Assembly: GCA_017959005.1 (NCBI GenBank) | Contig: JAGDBO010000003.1 | Coordinates: forward strand, 1-64,000 | Direction of reading: 5' to 3' | From: Bacteroidales bacterium | GTDB taxonomy: Bacteria; Bacteroidota; Bacteroidia; Bacteroidales; UBA932 | DNA: 64,000 nucleotides | Shown here: piece after piece, positions 7,766 to 16,460 of the stretch | Layout of the letters: each line of letters begins with the position of its first letter | Position numbering within the stretch: the stretch's first letter is position 1 | Made by a program: the position numbers and the translations under genes | Notes under the pieces: model-generated | What the model saw: only the letters and a program-made list of their open reading frames with translations | Database searches by the model: none | What the model was told of the DNA's origin: nothing

Positions 7766-8557
7766 TCAGAATTCCACTTTCAGACCGTCATACGCAATGG
7801 AGACTCCGTAAGGCATCTCCTTCATAAGATCTGCGTGTCTTCCCTTTATATTGCGGTCATCTTCAGCCATTTGGTGAGATATGTGAGTTATGTAACTCTC
7901 TTTTGCTCCAACCGTTATTGCCAGTTCTACCGCCTGTCTCAGAGATAGGTGAGAAGGGTGCTTTGTTCTTCTTACCGCGCTTAATACCAATACATTGAGC
8001 CCTTTGAGTTTTTCCATCTCCTTTTCCTCAATATTGTTGGCGTCAGTAATGTAGGCCAGATTGCCAAACCTGAAGCCTAAAATAGGGAGAGTGGCGTGCA
8101 TTGCCCTGATAGGCACAATTTTTCGGCCATCAATCTGGAAAGGATTCTCATCTATAAGACGGATATCGAACTTAGGAATTCCGGGGTAGGGGTTGGGTGA
8201 GAATACATAGTCATACTCCCTTTTCAGCCCGTTTAAGACCCTGTTTTCACAGTAGATGGGGAAAGATTTACGGCAGACATAATTGAGGGCTCTGATATCG
8301 TCCAAACCTCCTGTGTGGTCTTTATGCTGGTGGGTAAGAAGTATGGCGTCAAAGTTCTCAATTGAGTGGGTGAGAGCCTGAGTTCTGAAGTCCGGTCCGC
8401 AATCTATAAGTAACTTAAGACCATCATATTCCACAAAAGCGGAGCTCCTGAGTCTCTTATCTTTAGGATCTTCAGAAGAGCATACGGAGCAGTGGCACCC
8501 AATCATTGGGACGCCCGTAGAGGTTCCGGTTCCTAGGAATGTGATTGAATTCTTCAT
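7766..8557 (-). CDS. MBL-fold metallohydrolase, PhnP-like
   Basis: 263 residues, metallo-beta-lactamase fold. It starts with ITFLGTGTSTGVPMIGC, then a cysteine cluster (C-H-C-x2-C) and RSS, as in PhnP-like proteins. The metal-binding motif THQHKDHTGG follows, and a later HATLPILGFRF and ITHISHQM complete the site. The nearest named relative is PhnP, a phosphoribosyl cyclic phosphodiesterase of phosphonate use, but no phn genes are near. Bacteroidota members of this group are usually annotated only as MBL hydrolases, so the substrate is not assigned. It is divergent from the rsmI-like gene and convergent with cdd. Confidence 0.85.
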   Translation of the reverse strand: MKNSITFLGTGTSTGVPMIGCHCSVCSSEDPKDKRLRSSAFVEYDGLKLLIDCGPDFRTQALTHSIENFDAILLTHQHKDHTGGLDDIRALNYVCRKSFPIYCENRVLNGLKREYDYVFSPNPYPGIPKFDIRLIDENPFQIDGRKIVPIRAMHATLPILGFRFGNLAYITDANNIEEKEMEKLKGLNVLVLSAVRRTKHPSHLSLRQAVELAITVGAKESYITHISHQMAEDDRNIKGRHADLMKEMPYGVSIAYDGLKVEF

Positions 8558-8581
8558 AATGTAAAATTATGAAATTAAATC

Positions 8582-8589
8582 TATCTTTG
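8582..8589 (+). promoter_or_regulatory. -7 element for the rsmI-like gene
   Basis: A perfect TATCTTTG ends 5 nt before the ATG at 8595. With the usual 4-6 nt to the transcription start, the mRNA would be leaderless or nearly so. An in-frame GTG at 8589 overlaps this box and is therefore unlikely to be the start. Confidence 0.6.
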
Positions 8590-8594
8590 TGCCG

Positions 8595-9302
8595 ATGTCA
8601 AAAGGTAAACTATATCTGATTCCCTCTCCGCTGGGAGAGAGCCCCGTTACGGACAGCGTACCGGCCCTCAATATTTATATAATGGAGACTGTTAAACACT
8701 TTGTGGTTGAGGAGATTACAACCGCAAGACGTTTCCTTTCCCGCTGCGGACTCAAGGGAAAAATAGAGGAGCTCAACTTTTATGAGTTGAATGAACATAC
8801 AGACCCTAAAACGGCTGCCGGTTACGTCTCTCTTTTAAAGGAGGGGAATGACGTAGGGCTAATATCCGAGGCGGGACTTCCGGCGGTTGCAGACCCCGGG
8901 GCAATTCTGGTGGCGGCAGCCCATGCGGAGGATATTCAGGTGATTCCTCTGGTAGGTCCTTCATCTCTGATGATGGCTCTGATGGCCAGTGGATTACAAG
9001 GACAGAACTTTGCATTCAACGGCTACCTTCCAATAAAGGAGGAGATGAGAAGGGCTAAGATCCGTCAGTTGGAGGCTCTCTCCAAAAAGTTGAATCAGAG
9101 CCAGATATTCATTGAGACACCTTACCGCAATGATTCATTGCTTTCCTCTTTCCTTGAGGTATGTTCCTCAAACACAATGCTTACCATTGCGGCAGACATC
9201 TCACTTCCGAGCGCATTTATTAAGACAAAATCTATCGGGATGTGGAAAAAGAGCGGGATAAAGATTGGTAAGAGACCTTGCGTCTTCATTTTACTTGGTT
9301 GA
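8595..9302 (+). CDS. RsmI-like SAM-dependent methyltransferase
   Basis: 235 residues from the ATG at 8595. It belongs to the tetrapyrrole-methylase (SAM) fold family that includes RsmI, the 16S rRNA C1402 ribose 2'-O-methyltransferase. Visible motifs are LYLIPSPLGE at the N-terminus, ISEAGLPAVADPGA (the RsmI 'SDAGxPxISDPG' loop) and VPLVGPSSLMMALMASG. It is shorter than E. coli RsmI (about 286 residues) and lacks the C-terminal extension, as is common for Bacteroidota members, so identical target specificity is not certain. The FolB gene follows after 2 nt, suggesting co-transcription with folB and mtaB. Confidence 0.85.
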   Translation: MSKGKLYLIPSPLGESPVTDSVPALNIYIMETVKHFVVEEITTARRFLSRCGLKGKIEELNFYELNEHTDPKTAAGYVSLLKEGNDVGLISEAGLPAVADPGAILVAAAHAEDIQVIPLVGPSSLMMALMASGLQGQNFAFNGYLPIKEEMRRAKIRQLEALSKKLNQSQIFIETPYRNDSLLSSFLEVCSSNTMLTIAADISLPSAFIKTKSIGMWKKSGIKIGKRPCVFILLG

Positions 9303-9304
9303 TT

Positions 9305-9655
9305 ATGTATAAGATAGAGTTAAAAGATATGGAGTTCTACGCCTATCACGGCTGCTTCAGCCAGGAGAGGGTTGTAGGAAACCGCTTTGTGGTCAATCTC
9401 TGCGTAGAGGGAGATTTCTCCAGGGCTGCAGAGAGTGATGATATTGAGCAAGCGGTTAATTATCAGGATCTTTATGATATTGTAAAGAGTGAGATGGAGA
9501 AGCCTTCCGCTCTGCTGGAGAATGTGGCAAAGAGAATTTTGAGTGCGGTTAAGGAGGCGTTTCCTGCAGTTGAGAAGGCTAAGGTTACGGTAGACAAGTT
9601 GAATCCTCCGCTCGGAGGCAAACTCTACGCATCAAGCGTAACATACGAGTTATAA
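9305..9655 (+). CDS. folB: Dihydroneopterin aldolase
   Basis: 116 residues from the ATG at 9305, which places the conserved start (MYKIELKDMEFYAYHGC) correctly; an in-frame start further upstream would lie within the preceding gene. FolB converts dihydroneopterin to 6-hydroxymethyl-dihydropterin in folate synthesis. Family signatures are AYHGCFSQER, with the conserved tyrosine and glutamate, VNYQDLYDIV, and the C-terminal KLNPPLGGKL with the active-site lysine region. The size matches the homo-octameric enzyme. It sits 2 nt after the rsmI-like gene and abuts the GTG start of mtaB, so all three probably share one transcript. Confidence 0.93.
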   Translation: MYKIELKDMEFYAYHGCFSQERVVGNRFVVNLCVEGDFSRAAESDDIEQAVNYQDLYDIVKSEMEKPSALLENVAKRILSAVKEAFPAVEKAKVTVDKLNPPLGGKLYASSVTYEL

Positions 9656-10900
9656 GTGAGTTCTGCGGATAAGACACGGAGTATTGCTGTTGTGACGCTG
9701 GGTTGCAAACTCAACTTTGCGGAGAGCTCCGCAATTGCTCAGCAGTTTGTAAAGGCCGGATTCAGAGAGGTTTCCGCAAATTCCAATGCGGATATCTTTG
9801 TGGTTAATACCTGCACCGTTACGGAACATTCGGATAAGAAATGCCGCAATATAATCCGTAAAATTCACCGCCGTAATCCATCTGCGGTTATAGTTGTAAC
9901 GGGCTGCTATGCAGAACTTAAGAGAGGGGAGGTTGAGAGCATTGAGGGTGTCTGTGCGGTCTTTGGTCAGAAAGAAAAGGGGAGTATTTTTCCTAAATCC
10001 GTTGAGATACTTGAGGGTGGTAAGAGAGGTGATGCGGTTACTGAGCCCATCTTTCCTGCCTGCTCCTACGGCGAGCGTACCCGCTCTTTTTTGAAGGTTC
10101 AGGACGGCTGCAATTATTTCTGCACATACTGCGCAATTCCTTATGCCAGAGGAAGAAGCAGAAGCGTACCAATGGATGTGCTGCTCAATCAGGCAAGGGA
10201 GATTGCCTCTAAAGGGGTGAAGGAAATTGTTCTTACCGGTGTAAATATAGGGGATTATGAAGGGGGGCTTCTGCCGGTTCTTAAAGAGTTGGATAAGGTG
10301 GAGGGGATTGAGCGTTACAGGATTTCCTCCATTGAGCCTAACCTTCTGACCAATGGGATGATAGATTGGATCAGCACTTCCAAAAAATTCCAGCCTCACT
10401 TTCATATTCCGCTTCAGAGCGGCTCGGACAGCGTTCTTAAGAGGATGAGGCGCAAGTATGATACTGCCCTGTTTAGTAGCAAGATAGAATACATCAGAGA
10501 GAAGATGGGAGATGTCTTCTTTGGTATAGATGTCATTGCCGGTTTCCCGGGTGAGAGTGAGGAGGAGTTTGAGGAGGAGTTGAACTTTATAAACTCAATC
10601 AGACCGGCATTTTTGCATATATTCCCTTACTCCAAAAGGGAGGGAACTGTTGCCTTTAAAATGGATGGACACCTTCCGGAATCAGTTAAGACGCAAAGAG
10701 TTAAAGCGCTGGAAGAACTCTCAGACAAGTTGCACGCAGAGTACTGCAACCGTTTTAAAGGTACAACACAGAAGGTTCTCTTTGAGGGAAAAGTAACGGG
10801 AAACGGCTCACTTATGGGCGGATATACAGGCAATTACATTAGGGTGGAAAGACCTTATAACGAATCTTCTATTGGGAAAATTGAGGAGGTTACCCTCTAA
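9656..10900 (+). CDS. mtaB: tRNA t6A37 methylthiotransferase MtaB
   Basis: 414 residues starting at GTG 9656, directly after the folB stop. MtaB is a radical-SAM enzyme that adds a methylthio group to N6-threonylcarbamoyladenosine at tRNA position 37. The N-terminal UPF0004 domain carries the auxiliary cluster cysteines C17, C53 and C84. The radical-SAM CxxxCxxC motif is at C152, C156 and C159 (GCNYFCTYC). A TRAM-like C-terminal segment is present. Its substrate is made by TsaD, which is encoded 4.5 kb downstream. The stop codon overlaps the tamB stop on the other strand, the two stops sharing bases 10898-10899. MtaB is preferred over MiaB because of its length and its YARGRSRS loop. Confidence 0.92.
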   Translation: MSSADKTRSIAVVTLGCKLNFAESSAIAQQFVKAGFREVSANSNADIFVVNTCTVTEHSDKKCRNIIRKIHRRNPSAVIVVTGCYAELKRGEVESIEGVCAVFGQKEKGSIFPKSVEILEGGKRGDAVTEPIFPACSYGERTRSFLKVQDGCNYFCTYCAIPYARGRSRSVPMDVLLNQAREIASKGVKEIVLTGVNIGDYEGGLLPVLKELDKVEGIERYRISSIEPNLLTNGMIDWISTSKKFQPHFHIPLQSGSDSVLKRMRRKYDTALFSSKIEYIREKMGDVFFGIDVIAGFPGESEEEFEEELNFINSIRPAFLHIFPYSKREGTVAFKMDGHLPESVKTQRVKALEELSDKLHAEYCNRFKGTTQKVLFEGKVTGNGSLMGGYTGNYIRVERPYNESSIGKIEEVTL

Positions 10901-13900
10901 TCCTTCTTCTGCTTCTTTGCCTTTCTTCTCTCCTTACGCTCCTCTTTCTTCTTGAGTCTTAGGATTCTCTCATACTCTTTCTGAGCGGCGCTCTTCTTTC
11001 TGAAGATATCTCTGAATGAGTTGAATTCTCTCTGATATGCCACACCGAGGCCAGTTCTTTGGCTCATATCCATGTCATTGGAGTAGAAATCAGATGCGTG
11101 TGAGAAGAAGGTCATACGGAGATTTCCCTTGCGGTTCATCTTAACCTCTACGTCTATGTTGCCCTTTACGTCATTTCCGGTGTAGAAGGAGTAAGGGTTA
11201 TTACCCATACTGCCGTTTATAATTACCCTGTTGTTAAAGAGTTGCGTAGATATGGCCACCTCAAATATATCTCCGAAGGTCTTGGTTCCCGGCTGGTAGT
11301 TGAAGCCCACATCCAACGGTATGCCAAGTTGCATAAAGATGTTGTTGAGCTGTCCCACCAACATTCCTGAGGCGTTGGCGTAGATGGCGTTGGAATTGGT
11401 GGAGATGCCGGAATCAGCCTCCGGAACAAAACTGCCGAATGCCAAGAGTGCGGCAAACTGCCTCTGAATCTTCTCCTCCGAGTTGAGGGCCGCCTCCACC
11501 TGAACCTTTGTAGTAGGCTCAAGATCAGGTATGTCTATACCAAACTTTATCTCAGGATTGGAGAGCAGTCCGGTAATATGGATTGTTGCATCTACCGCTC
11601 TTGAGGAGACGAATGTGGAGTCTGAAATAAGGCGGTTGATTGCGGCCTTGGTTCTATAGATGGCTGTAATATCCAGAGAGGTATTTGGAACGTCTCCGTT
11701 AAAGGAGATGCTGCTTCCGCTCTGAACTTTGAAGTCTCTGGATGTAAGTCCCATAAGGACAAAGTGATAACTACCCTCGTCTATCTGATAGTTACCGGAG
11801 AGCTTAAACTTGTTCTTCTTAGGATTTACGTTGATTCCAACTCTTCCGCTTCCTTTTGCCTTGATGATATCTCCGGTGCTCTTATCTACCTCCAGCCAGA
11901 TATCTGCATCGTTATTGCAGTTCAAATTGAGCGCAACATCCAGTTCCATAGGCTCCTTAACGCTCTTTCCTGCAGAGAAGTAGAGCGTGTCATAAGGATC
12001 TATCTCCACAATCTTTTCAGGCTGGCGGAAGACCAGAATATTGGTTCTGCTCGCCTTGGATGCGCCGGAAATTGGAATATGGAGGAAGGTCTTAGGACGA
12101 GTGGTGGCGTTGATGTTCAGGTTCAGTTTCCTGGTATCTCCCTTAATTGTAACCGAGCCGCTGGTAAAGGCTGTTCCGTAGAAGTCTTCGTTATCTTTCT
12201 CCTTAGTATCCAGGCAGTTAAGATTATCAAGTGTTACCCTGGTATTAATCTTTATATCCTTAAGATTCTTGTAGTTGACTCCTCCGGAGAGCACTCCCTT
12301 GCCGCCGTAATTATCCGTGATAAGGTTATTCTTGAAGGTTATACCGTTGTCATTGATAGTGAACGGACCGTTCAGTGTATACGGAACGTTAAGGAAGTTT
12401 ATCTTAAACTTAAAGTCATTGAAACGGCAATCTTCTCCAATTATATGTAGTTCTTTAGGGGTTCCGCAGGCGTGTATCTTACCGTTTATAGAGCCTGAGG
12501 TATTGCTTATTACGGAGGAGAGCATCTTCTCAAAGTATGACAGTGAGAAGTCATTGAGGGTGGAGTTGATATCAAAGAACGAATCCTGAGGGCGGTAGTA
12601 GCCGTTGATGTTCAACATTGTCTGCTCCTTCTCTTTTGTCTGCAGCAACAGGTCATATCTCTGATTCTCAGGTGACCATTTGCCGCTAATAAATGCCTGA
12701 CCTACAGGGGTGTTATTGACATACATTGAATCTCCCCTAAAGCCTGCCATCATATTGGTACTGTTAGGGTTGAGAGAGAAAATTGCTCTTCCGGAGAGCA
12801 GACCCTGCAATGAGAAGTCATTGGAGAGGAACTGCTCCAGCAGAGCAATGTTGAACCGCTCCATCTTGATTCCCAGTGAGTCCCGTCTGTATTTGGAGAG
12901 GGTACCTCCTGCAATGAGACTCTGGTCTCCGTTGAATATCTTCAGATTGTCTATGTAAATGAGAGAATCTGTATATGTTATAGTAGAAGGATTAATCTCC
13001 CACTTGACACCCTTGAGAGTTATGTCTGAATTGTTAATCTTTACTATTACGGTGTCTGTGAGTAACTCAACAGCGGTATTGAGGTTGGTGTTGTTAAGTC
13101 CCGTGGTGTCATTGTGGAAGCTGATACTGAGTCCCAGATTGTTATCAGTTCCTCTTGCCATAATGCGGGTGCTGTCCACTCCGAACCCGGCAACAGAGAT
13201 ATCTTTTGAGAAGAAGGAGGCTGTAATAAGTGAGTCTCTGTCACTTATATTGAGGCGGATATTCTTAAGGTAATTCTCCCTCAAAGCAACTCTTCCGCTG
13301 TTGAGCATAATGCGGTAGTGGTCATTCTCGCTGACCCTTATCCTCATTGATGTACCCTGCTGAATATAGAGGCCCGGGCAGATAAACTGGTTGATACCCT
13401 GCATGTTGAGAGTCTGAAGCGTAAGAGAATAGTTCTCTCCGTAATTCTGGAGAGGGGAACTCTCTTTCCTGTCTGAGAGCAGGTTGCCAAGGTGGGTGGA
13501 GAGTATCTGCTCTTTCATCTGCTCTATGAACCCATCTATCATAGTTGTACCCTCATATCTTCCCTTTGCAAAGTCAGATATGAAGTTTATCACATATTTG
13601 TCATTCTGGTAGAGGGAGTTTGCATCTATATTCCCGATAGGGAACTCACCGTTGCTGTTGGTGTAGATACAGTCATCTATGTTTACGTATCCGAAGATAT
13701 CGTTGTTTCTGTTCTGAATCAAATCTGCAGATATAGAGGCGCTTATGACGGATATGGAATCTCTGTTGTCCAGTTTGAGCGCCTTAAGGTCCGCATAAGG
13801 AATGTTGGCGTAGAAGTTATATGTTCTGTCACCAACTTTTGATGTTGAGATAACACCCTGGACGAGAAGATCCAATGCCGGGTCATGGCAAATAACCTTT

Positions 13901-15333
13901 CCCTCAAACTTCTCCGGATCCAATGAGCCCTTTGCCCTTAAGTTGGTAAAGTTGTAGCCGTTGAAGTTAATCTTATAGATGGAGAGTGTATCTATATTTA
14001 CAACGGTTCCGTTATCCTGAATAATCTCCACATTTCCTCTTCCCGTGAATCTACCCAGTTTTACTCCCTGTACAAAAGGAGCCAGGTTAAAATCCTTGGC
14101 ATCTATAAATCCCTTTAAAAGAGGAGTTTTGCCACTTGCCTTAGGAGTGAGTGAAGCAATAAGGTTAACCGCTCCCTCTGCGGAGGAGAGGACTCCATCT
14201 GTTTGCAGTGAGTTCAACTTTCCTCTAACTATTCCGGAGTATTCGTAGGTAAGCAGCGGAGGAAGATTCTCCAATACTGAGACGCCCTTTCCTGTGAATC
14301 CGTAGATAATATCATTCAAATCTTTGCCTGTAGTGGAAAGTCTCTCCACCTCTGCATAGATATTGGTATTATCCACATCTGGAAGGCCGTAAAATCTTGC
14401 ATTTCTTATGGTTGCGGATGTCTCTCCCTTCTGGCTTACTACAGTGAGATATTTAGCCTTGAGGTCTCTTAACGGCCCCTCAAAAACTCCGTTGAGTTTA
14501 AACTTGAGGTCTGATTTTGAGAACTTTGGTGCAATGTACCCCAGAGTCTTCAGATCCAGGGTGGTGTTTTTCAGAATAATATCCATTGCAACGTCATCCG
14601 CATAGGTCTTGAAGGCGCTTAAATCCTTATAGTTAAAGGCAAGATAATCCGTGTTGATAACGCTCTGGTCAACCTCCATAGCCAGACCCTTCAGATAAAT
14701 CTGATTATGAGTCATCTTGAAGTCAGATGTGAGAGAGTTCAGTTTGAGTCCGCATCTCTCATTGAAACTGAGGGAGTTAATAACTGCGGAGGTGGAGTCT
14801 TTGGAGAAGTAGAAATTGGAAATGGAGGTGTTTAGGTTATTGATCAGAATTCTCTCCTTGAACTTGTTATCATATTTTAAGGTAAAATCCGTTACCTCCA
14901 CCCTTCTCAAAGTGAACTTTGTATCTGACTCCTCTTTCTTCTCCTTTTTAAATATGGATAAGAAACGGCTCAGATTAGTGGTAGAATCCGTATCGTTTAC
15001 AATGTAGATCTTGCCTTTGTTAAGCTTCAAACTCCTCAATCTGAGGTTCTCCGAGAGCAGTCCCTTTAGGGAGAATTTGGCCTCCATCTGATTTATAACT
15101 GCCAGCGTATCTCCCATAACTACGGAGACATCCTCTGCGTAGAAGCGGTTGAAGAACTTGATATTGAGCGCTTTGATTTTGATGTCTGCTCCGGTGTTCT
15201 TTGTGAGCATGGCTGCTATTTTGTTTGCACTCCAGGTCTGGACTGCCGGAAGCTGAATAACCAGATAGAGCAGCAGCACCAGAGCCACCAGTGTAATGAA
15301 CAGACGACCTATGTATTTAAACAGAGTGCGCAT
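10897..15333 (-). CDS. TamB-like translocation and assembly module protein
   Basis: 1478 residues from the ATG at 15331-15333; an in-frame start at 15363 would coincide with the promoter -7 box. A single membrane segment (about residues 8-30, FITLVALVLLLYLVIQL) is followed by a very long beta-rich region and, in the last 400 residues, the TamB/DUF490 domain. The end is a strongly basic tail (EERKERRKAKKQKK). TamB-type proteins are AsmA-like bridges spanning the periplasm, implicated in outer-membrane biogenesis and phospholipid transport. No tamA gene is seen nearby, but Bacteroidota often encode the partner elsewhere. Length and composition fit the family. The gene is divergent from tsaD and convergent with mtaB. 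Confidence 0.88.
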   Translation of the reverse strand: MRTLFKYIGRLFITLVALVLLLYLVIQLPAVQTWSANKIAAMLTKNTGADIKIKALNIKFFNRFYAEDVSVVMGDTLAVINQMEAKFSLKGLLSENLRLRSLKLNKGKIYIVNDTDSTTNLSRFLSIFKKEKKEESDTKFTLRRVEVTDFTLKYDNKFKERILINNLNTSISNFYFSKDSTSAVINSLSFNERCGLKLNSLTSDFKMTHNQIYLKGLAMEVDQSVINTDYLAFNYKDLSAFKTYADDVAMDIILKNTTLDLKTLGYIAPKFSKSDLKFKLNGVFEGPLRDLKAKYLTVVSQKGETSATIRNARFYGLPDVDNTNIYAEVERLSTTGKDLNDIIYGFTGKGVSVLENLPPLLTYEYSGIVRGKLNSLQTDGVLSSAEGAVNLIASLTPKASGKTPLLKGFIDAKDFNLAPFVQGVKLGRFTGRGNVEIIQDNGTVVNIDTLSIYKINFNGYNFTNLRAKGSLDPEKFEGKVICHDPALDLLVQGVISTSKVGDRTYNFYANIPYADLKALKLDNRDSISVISASISADLIQNRNNDIFGYVNIDDCIYTNSNGEFPIGNIDANSLYQNDKYVINFISDFAKGRYEGTTMIDGFIEQMKEQILSTHLGNLLSDRKESSPLQNYGENYSLTLQTLNMQGINQFICPGLYIQQGTSMRIRVSENDHYRIMLNSGRVALRENYLKNIRLNISDRDSLITASFFSKDISVAGFGVDSTRIMARGTDNNLGLSISFHNDTTGLNNTNLNTAVELLTDTVIVKINNSDITLKGVKWEINPSTITYTDSLIYIDNLKIFNGDQSLIAGGTLSKYRRDSLGIKMERFNIALLEQFLSNDFSLQGLLSGRAIFSLNPNSTNMMAGFRGDSMYVNNTPVGQAFISGKWSPENQRYDLLLQTKEKEQTMLNINGYYRPQDSFFDINSTLNDFSLSYFEKMLSSVISNTSGSINGKIHACGTPKELHIIGEDCRFNDFKFKINFLNVPYTLNGPFTINDNGITFKNNLITDNYGGKGVLSGGVNYKNLKDIKINTRVTLDNLNCLDTKEKDNEDFYGTAFTSGSVTIKGDTRKLNLNINATTRPKTFLHIPISGASKASRTNILVFRQPEKIVEIDPYDTLYFSAGKSVKEPMELDVALNLNCNNDADIWLEVDKSTGDIIKAKGSGRVGINVNPKKNKFKLSGNYQIDEGSYHFVLMGLTSRDFKVQSGSSISFNGDVPNTSLDITAIYRTKAAINRLISDSTFVSSRAVDATIHITGLLSNPEIKFGIDIPDLEPTTKVQVEAALNSEEKIQRQFAALLAFGSFVPEADSGISTNSNAIYANASGMLVGQLNNIFMQLGIPLDVGFNYQPGTKTFGDIFEVAISTQLFNNRVIINGSMGNNPYSFYTGNDVKGNIDVEVKMNRKGNLRMTFFSHASDFYSNDMDMSQRTGLGVAYQREFNSFRDIFRKKSAAQKEYERILRLKKKEERKERRKAKKQKKD

Positions 15334-15362
15334 TGAAGGCAAACAAAATTCTCTTAAAGACA

Positions 15363-15390
15363 CAAATTTACATAAAACTGATTAGATTTG
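15363..15390. promoter_or_regulatory. Divergent -7 elements for tamB and tsaD
   Basis: TAAATTTG on the minus strand (15370-15363) faces tamB, giving a leader of about 25 nt. TAGATTTG on the plus strand (15383-15390) faces tsaD, giving a leader of about 16 nt. The boxes are 12 bp apart. No convincing -33 element was found on either side. Confidence 0.6.
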
Positions 15391-15410
15391 CACCGCTGTT
15401 GAACAATCAG

Positions 15411-16454
15411 ATGGCAATGAGTGATATTATTCTTGGCATAGAATCCTCCTGTGACGACACATCCGCTGCCGTGCTTAGAGATGAATATCTCCTCTCCAGC
15501 GTTATTGCTAGTCAGAAAGTGCACCAGGTTTGGGGCGGGGTGGTTCCGGAACTTGCTTCCAGAGCGCACCTTATGAATATTGTACCCGTTGTAGACCAGG
15601 CACTTAAAGAGGCTAATGTTACAATGGATGAAGTTGACGCCATTGCCTTTACCAGGGGACCGGGTCTTTTGGGCTCCCTTCTGGTTGGAACCTCCTTTGC
15701 CAAGGGACTGGCTATCTCATCCGGAAAGAAACTGGTGGATGTCAACCACTTGCAAGGTCATATCCTCTCCTGTCTTGTTAAGCAGGAGGGCAAGGATACC
15801 CCTTCACCTACATTCCCGTTCTTAACGCTTCTGGTCTCCGGTGGCCACACTCAGATTGTAAGGGTGGACGGTCACTTTGAGTTTGAGATATTGGGCCAGA
15901 CCATAGATGACGCTGTGGGTGAGGCATTTGACAAGTGTTCCAAGATGATGGGACTGGGTTATCCGGGCGGGCCTATTGTGGATAAACTGGCAAAAGAGGG
16001 GGATCCTCTAAAGTTTAAGTTCAACCTCCCTAATGTGGCGGGTTTGGATTACAGTTTCAGCGGTATAAAGACCTCACTTCTCTACTTCCTAAGAGACCGT
16101 CTGAAAGAGAATCCGGCCTTCATTGAGGAGAACAAGGCGGACATTTGCGCCGGCTTCCAAAAGGCTCTGATAGACATACTTATGAAGAAACTCATCCTTG
16201 CAGTGAAGCAGACCGGAATCAAACAGGTATCTATCGGGGGAGGAGTATCAGCAAACTCAGGCCTTAGAGAGAGAGTTGCAGAAGAGGGGAGAAAGAGGGG
16301 ATGGCAGACCTTTATTCCGGAGTTCAAGTTCACTACGGATAACGCTGCAATGATAGCAATTTCAGGTCTTTATAAGTATCGCAGGGGAGAATTCTGCTCA
16401 CTGGAGCGTCCTTCAGTTCCAAGAGCCTCCGCAATGAACCCTTCACAAAAGTAA
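15411..16454 (+). CDS. tsaD: tRNA threonylcarbamoyladenosine transferase TsaD
   Basis: 347 residues from ATG 15411 (MAMSDIILGIESSCDDT); the ATG at 15417 is an equally good start. Upstream in-frame starts would precede the promoter box and are rejected. TsaD transfers the threonylcarbamoyl group to A37 of ANN-decoding tRNAs, working with TsaB, TsaC and TsaE. It shows the ASKHA-fold ATP-binding N-terminus (GIESSCDDTSAAV), the metal motif HLQGHIL, the LVSGGHTQIV segment and a C-terminal GGVSANSGLR. The FAD oxidoreductase follows after 6 nt. MtaB, which acts on the same tRNA position, lies on the far side of tamB. Confidence 0.95.
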   Translation: MAMSDIILGIESSCDDTSAAVLRDEYLLSSVIASQKVHQVWGGVVPELASRAHLMNIVPVVDQALKEANVTMDEVDAIAFTRGPGLLGSLLVGTSFAKGLAISSGKKLVDVNHLQGHILSCLVKQEGKDTPSPTFPFLTLLVSGGHTQIVRVDGHFEFEILGQTIDDAVGEAFDKCSKMMGLGYPGGPIVDKLAKEGDPLKFKFNLPNVAGLDYSFSGIKTSLLYFLRDRLKENPAFIEENKADICAGFQKALIDILMKKLILAVKQTGIKQVSIGGGVSANSGLRERVAEEGRKRGWQTFIPEFKFTTDNAAMIAISGLYKYRRGEFCSLERPSVPRASAMNPSQK

Positions 16455-16460
16455 CTCGTT

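Noticed and set aside
11764-12450. Long open frame (228 codons) on the plus strand opposite tamB
   Set aside because: It lies wholly within tamB antisense, has no recognisable family, start context or promoter, and tamB is continuous and well composed on the other strand. Several other antisense frames opposite tamB, atpA and iorA were rejected for the same reason.
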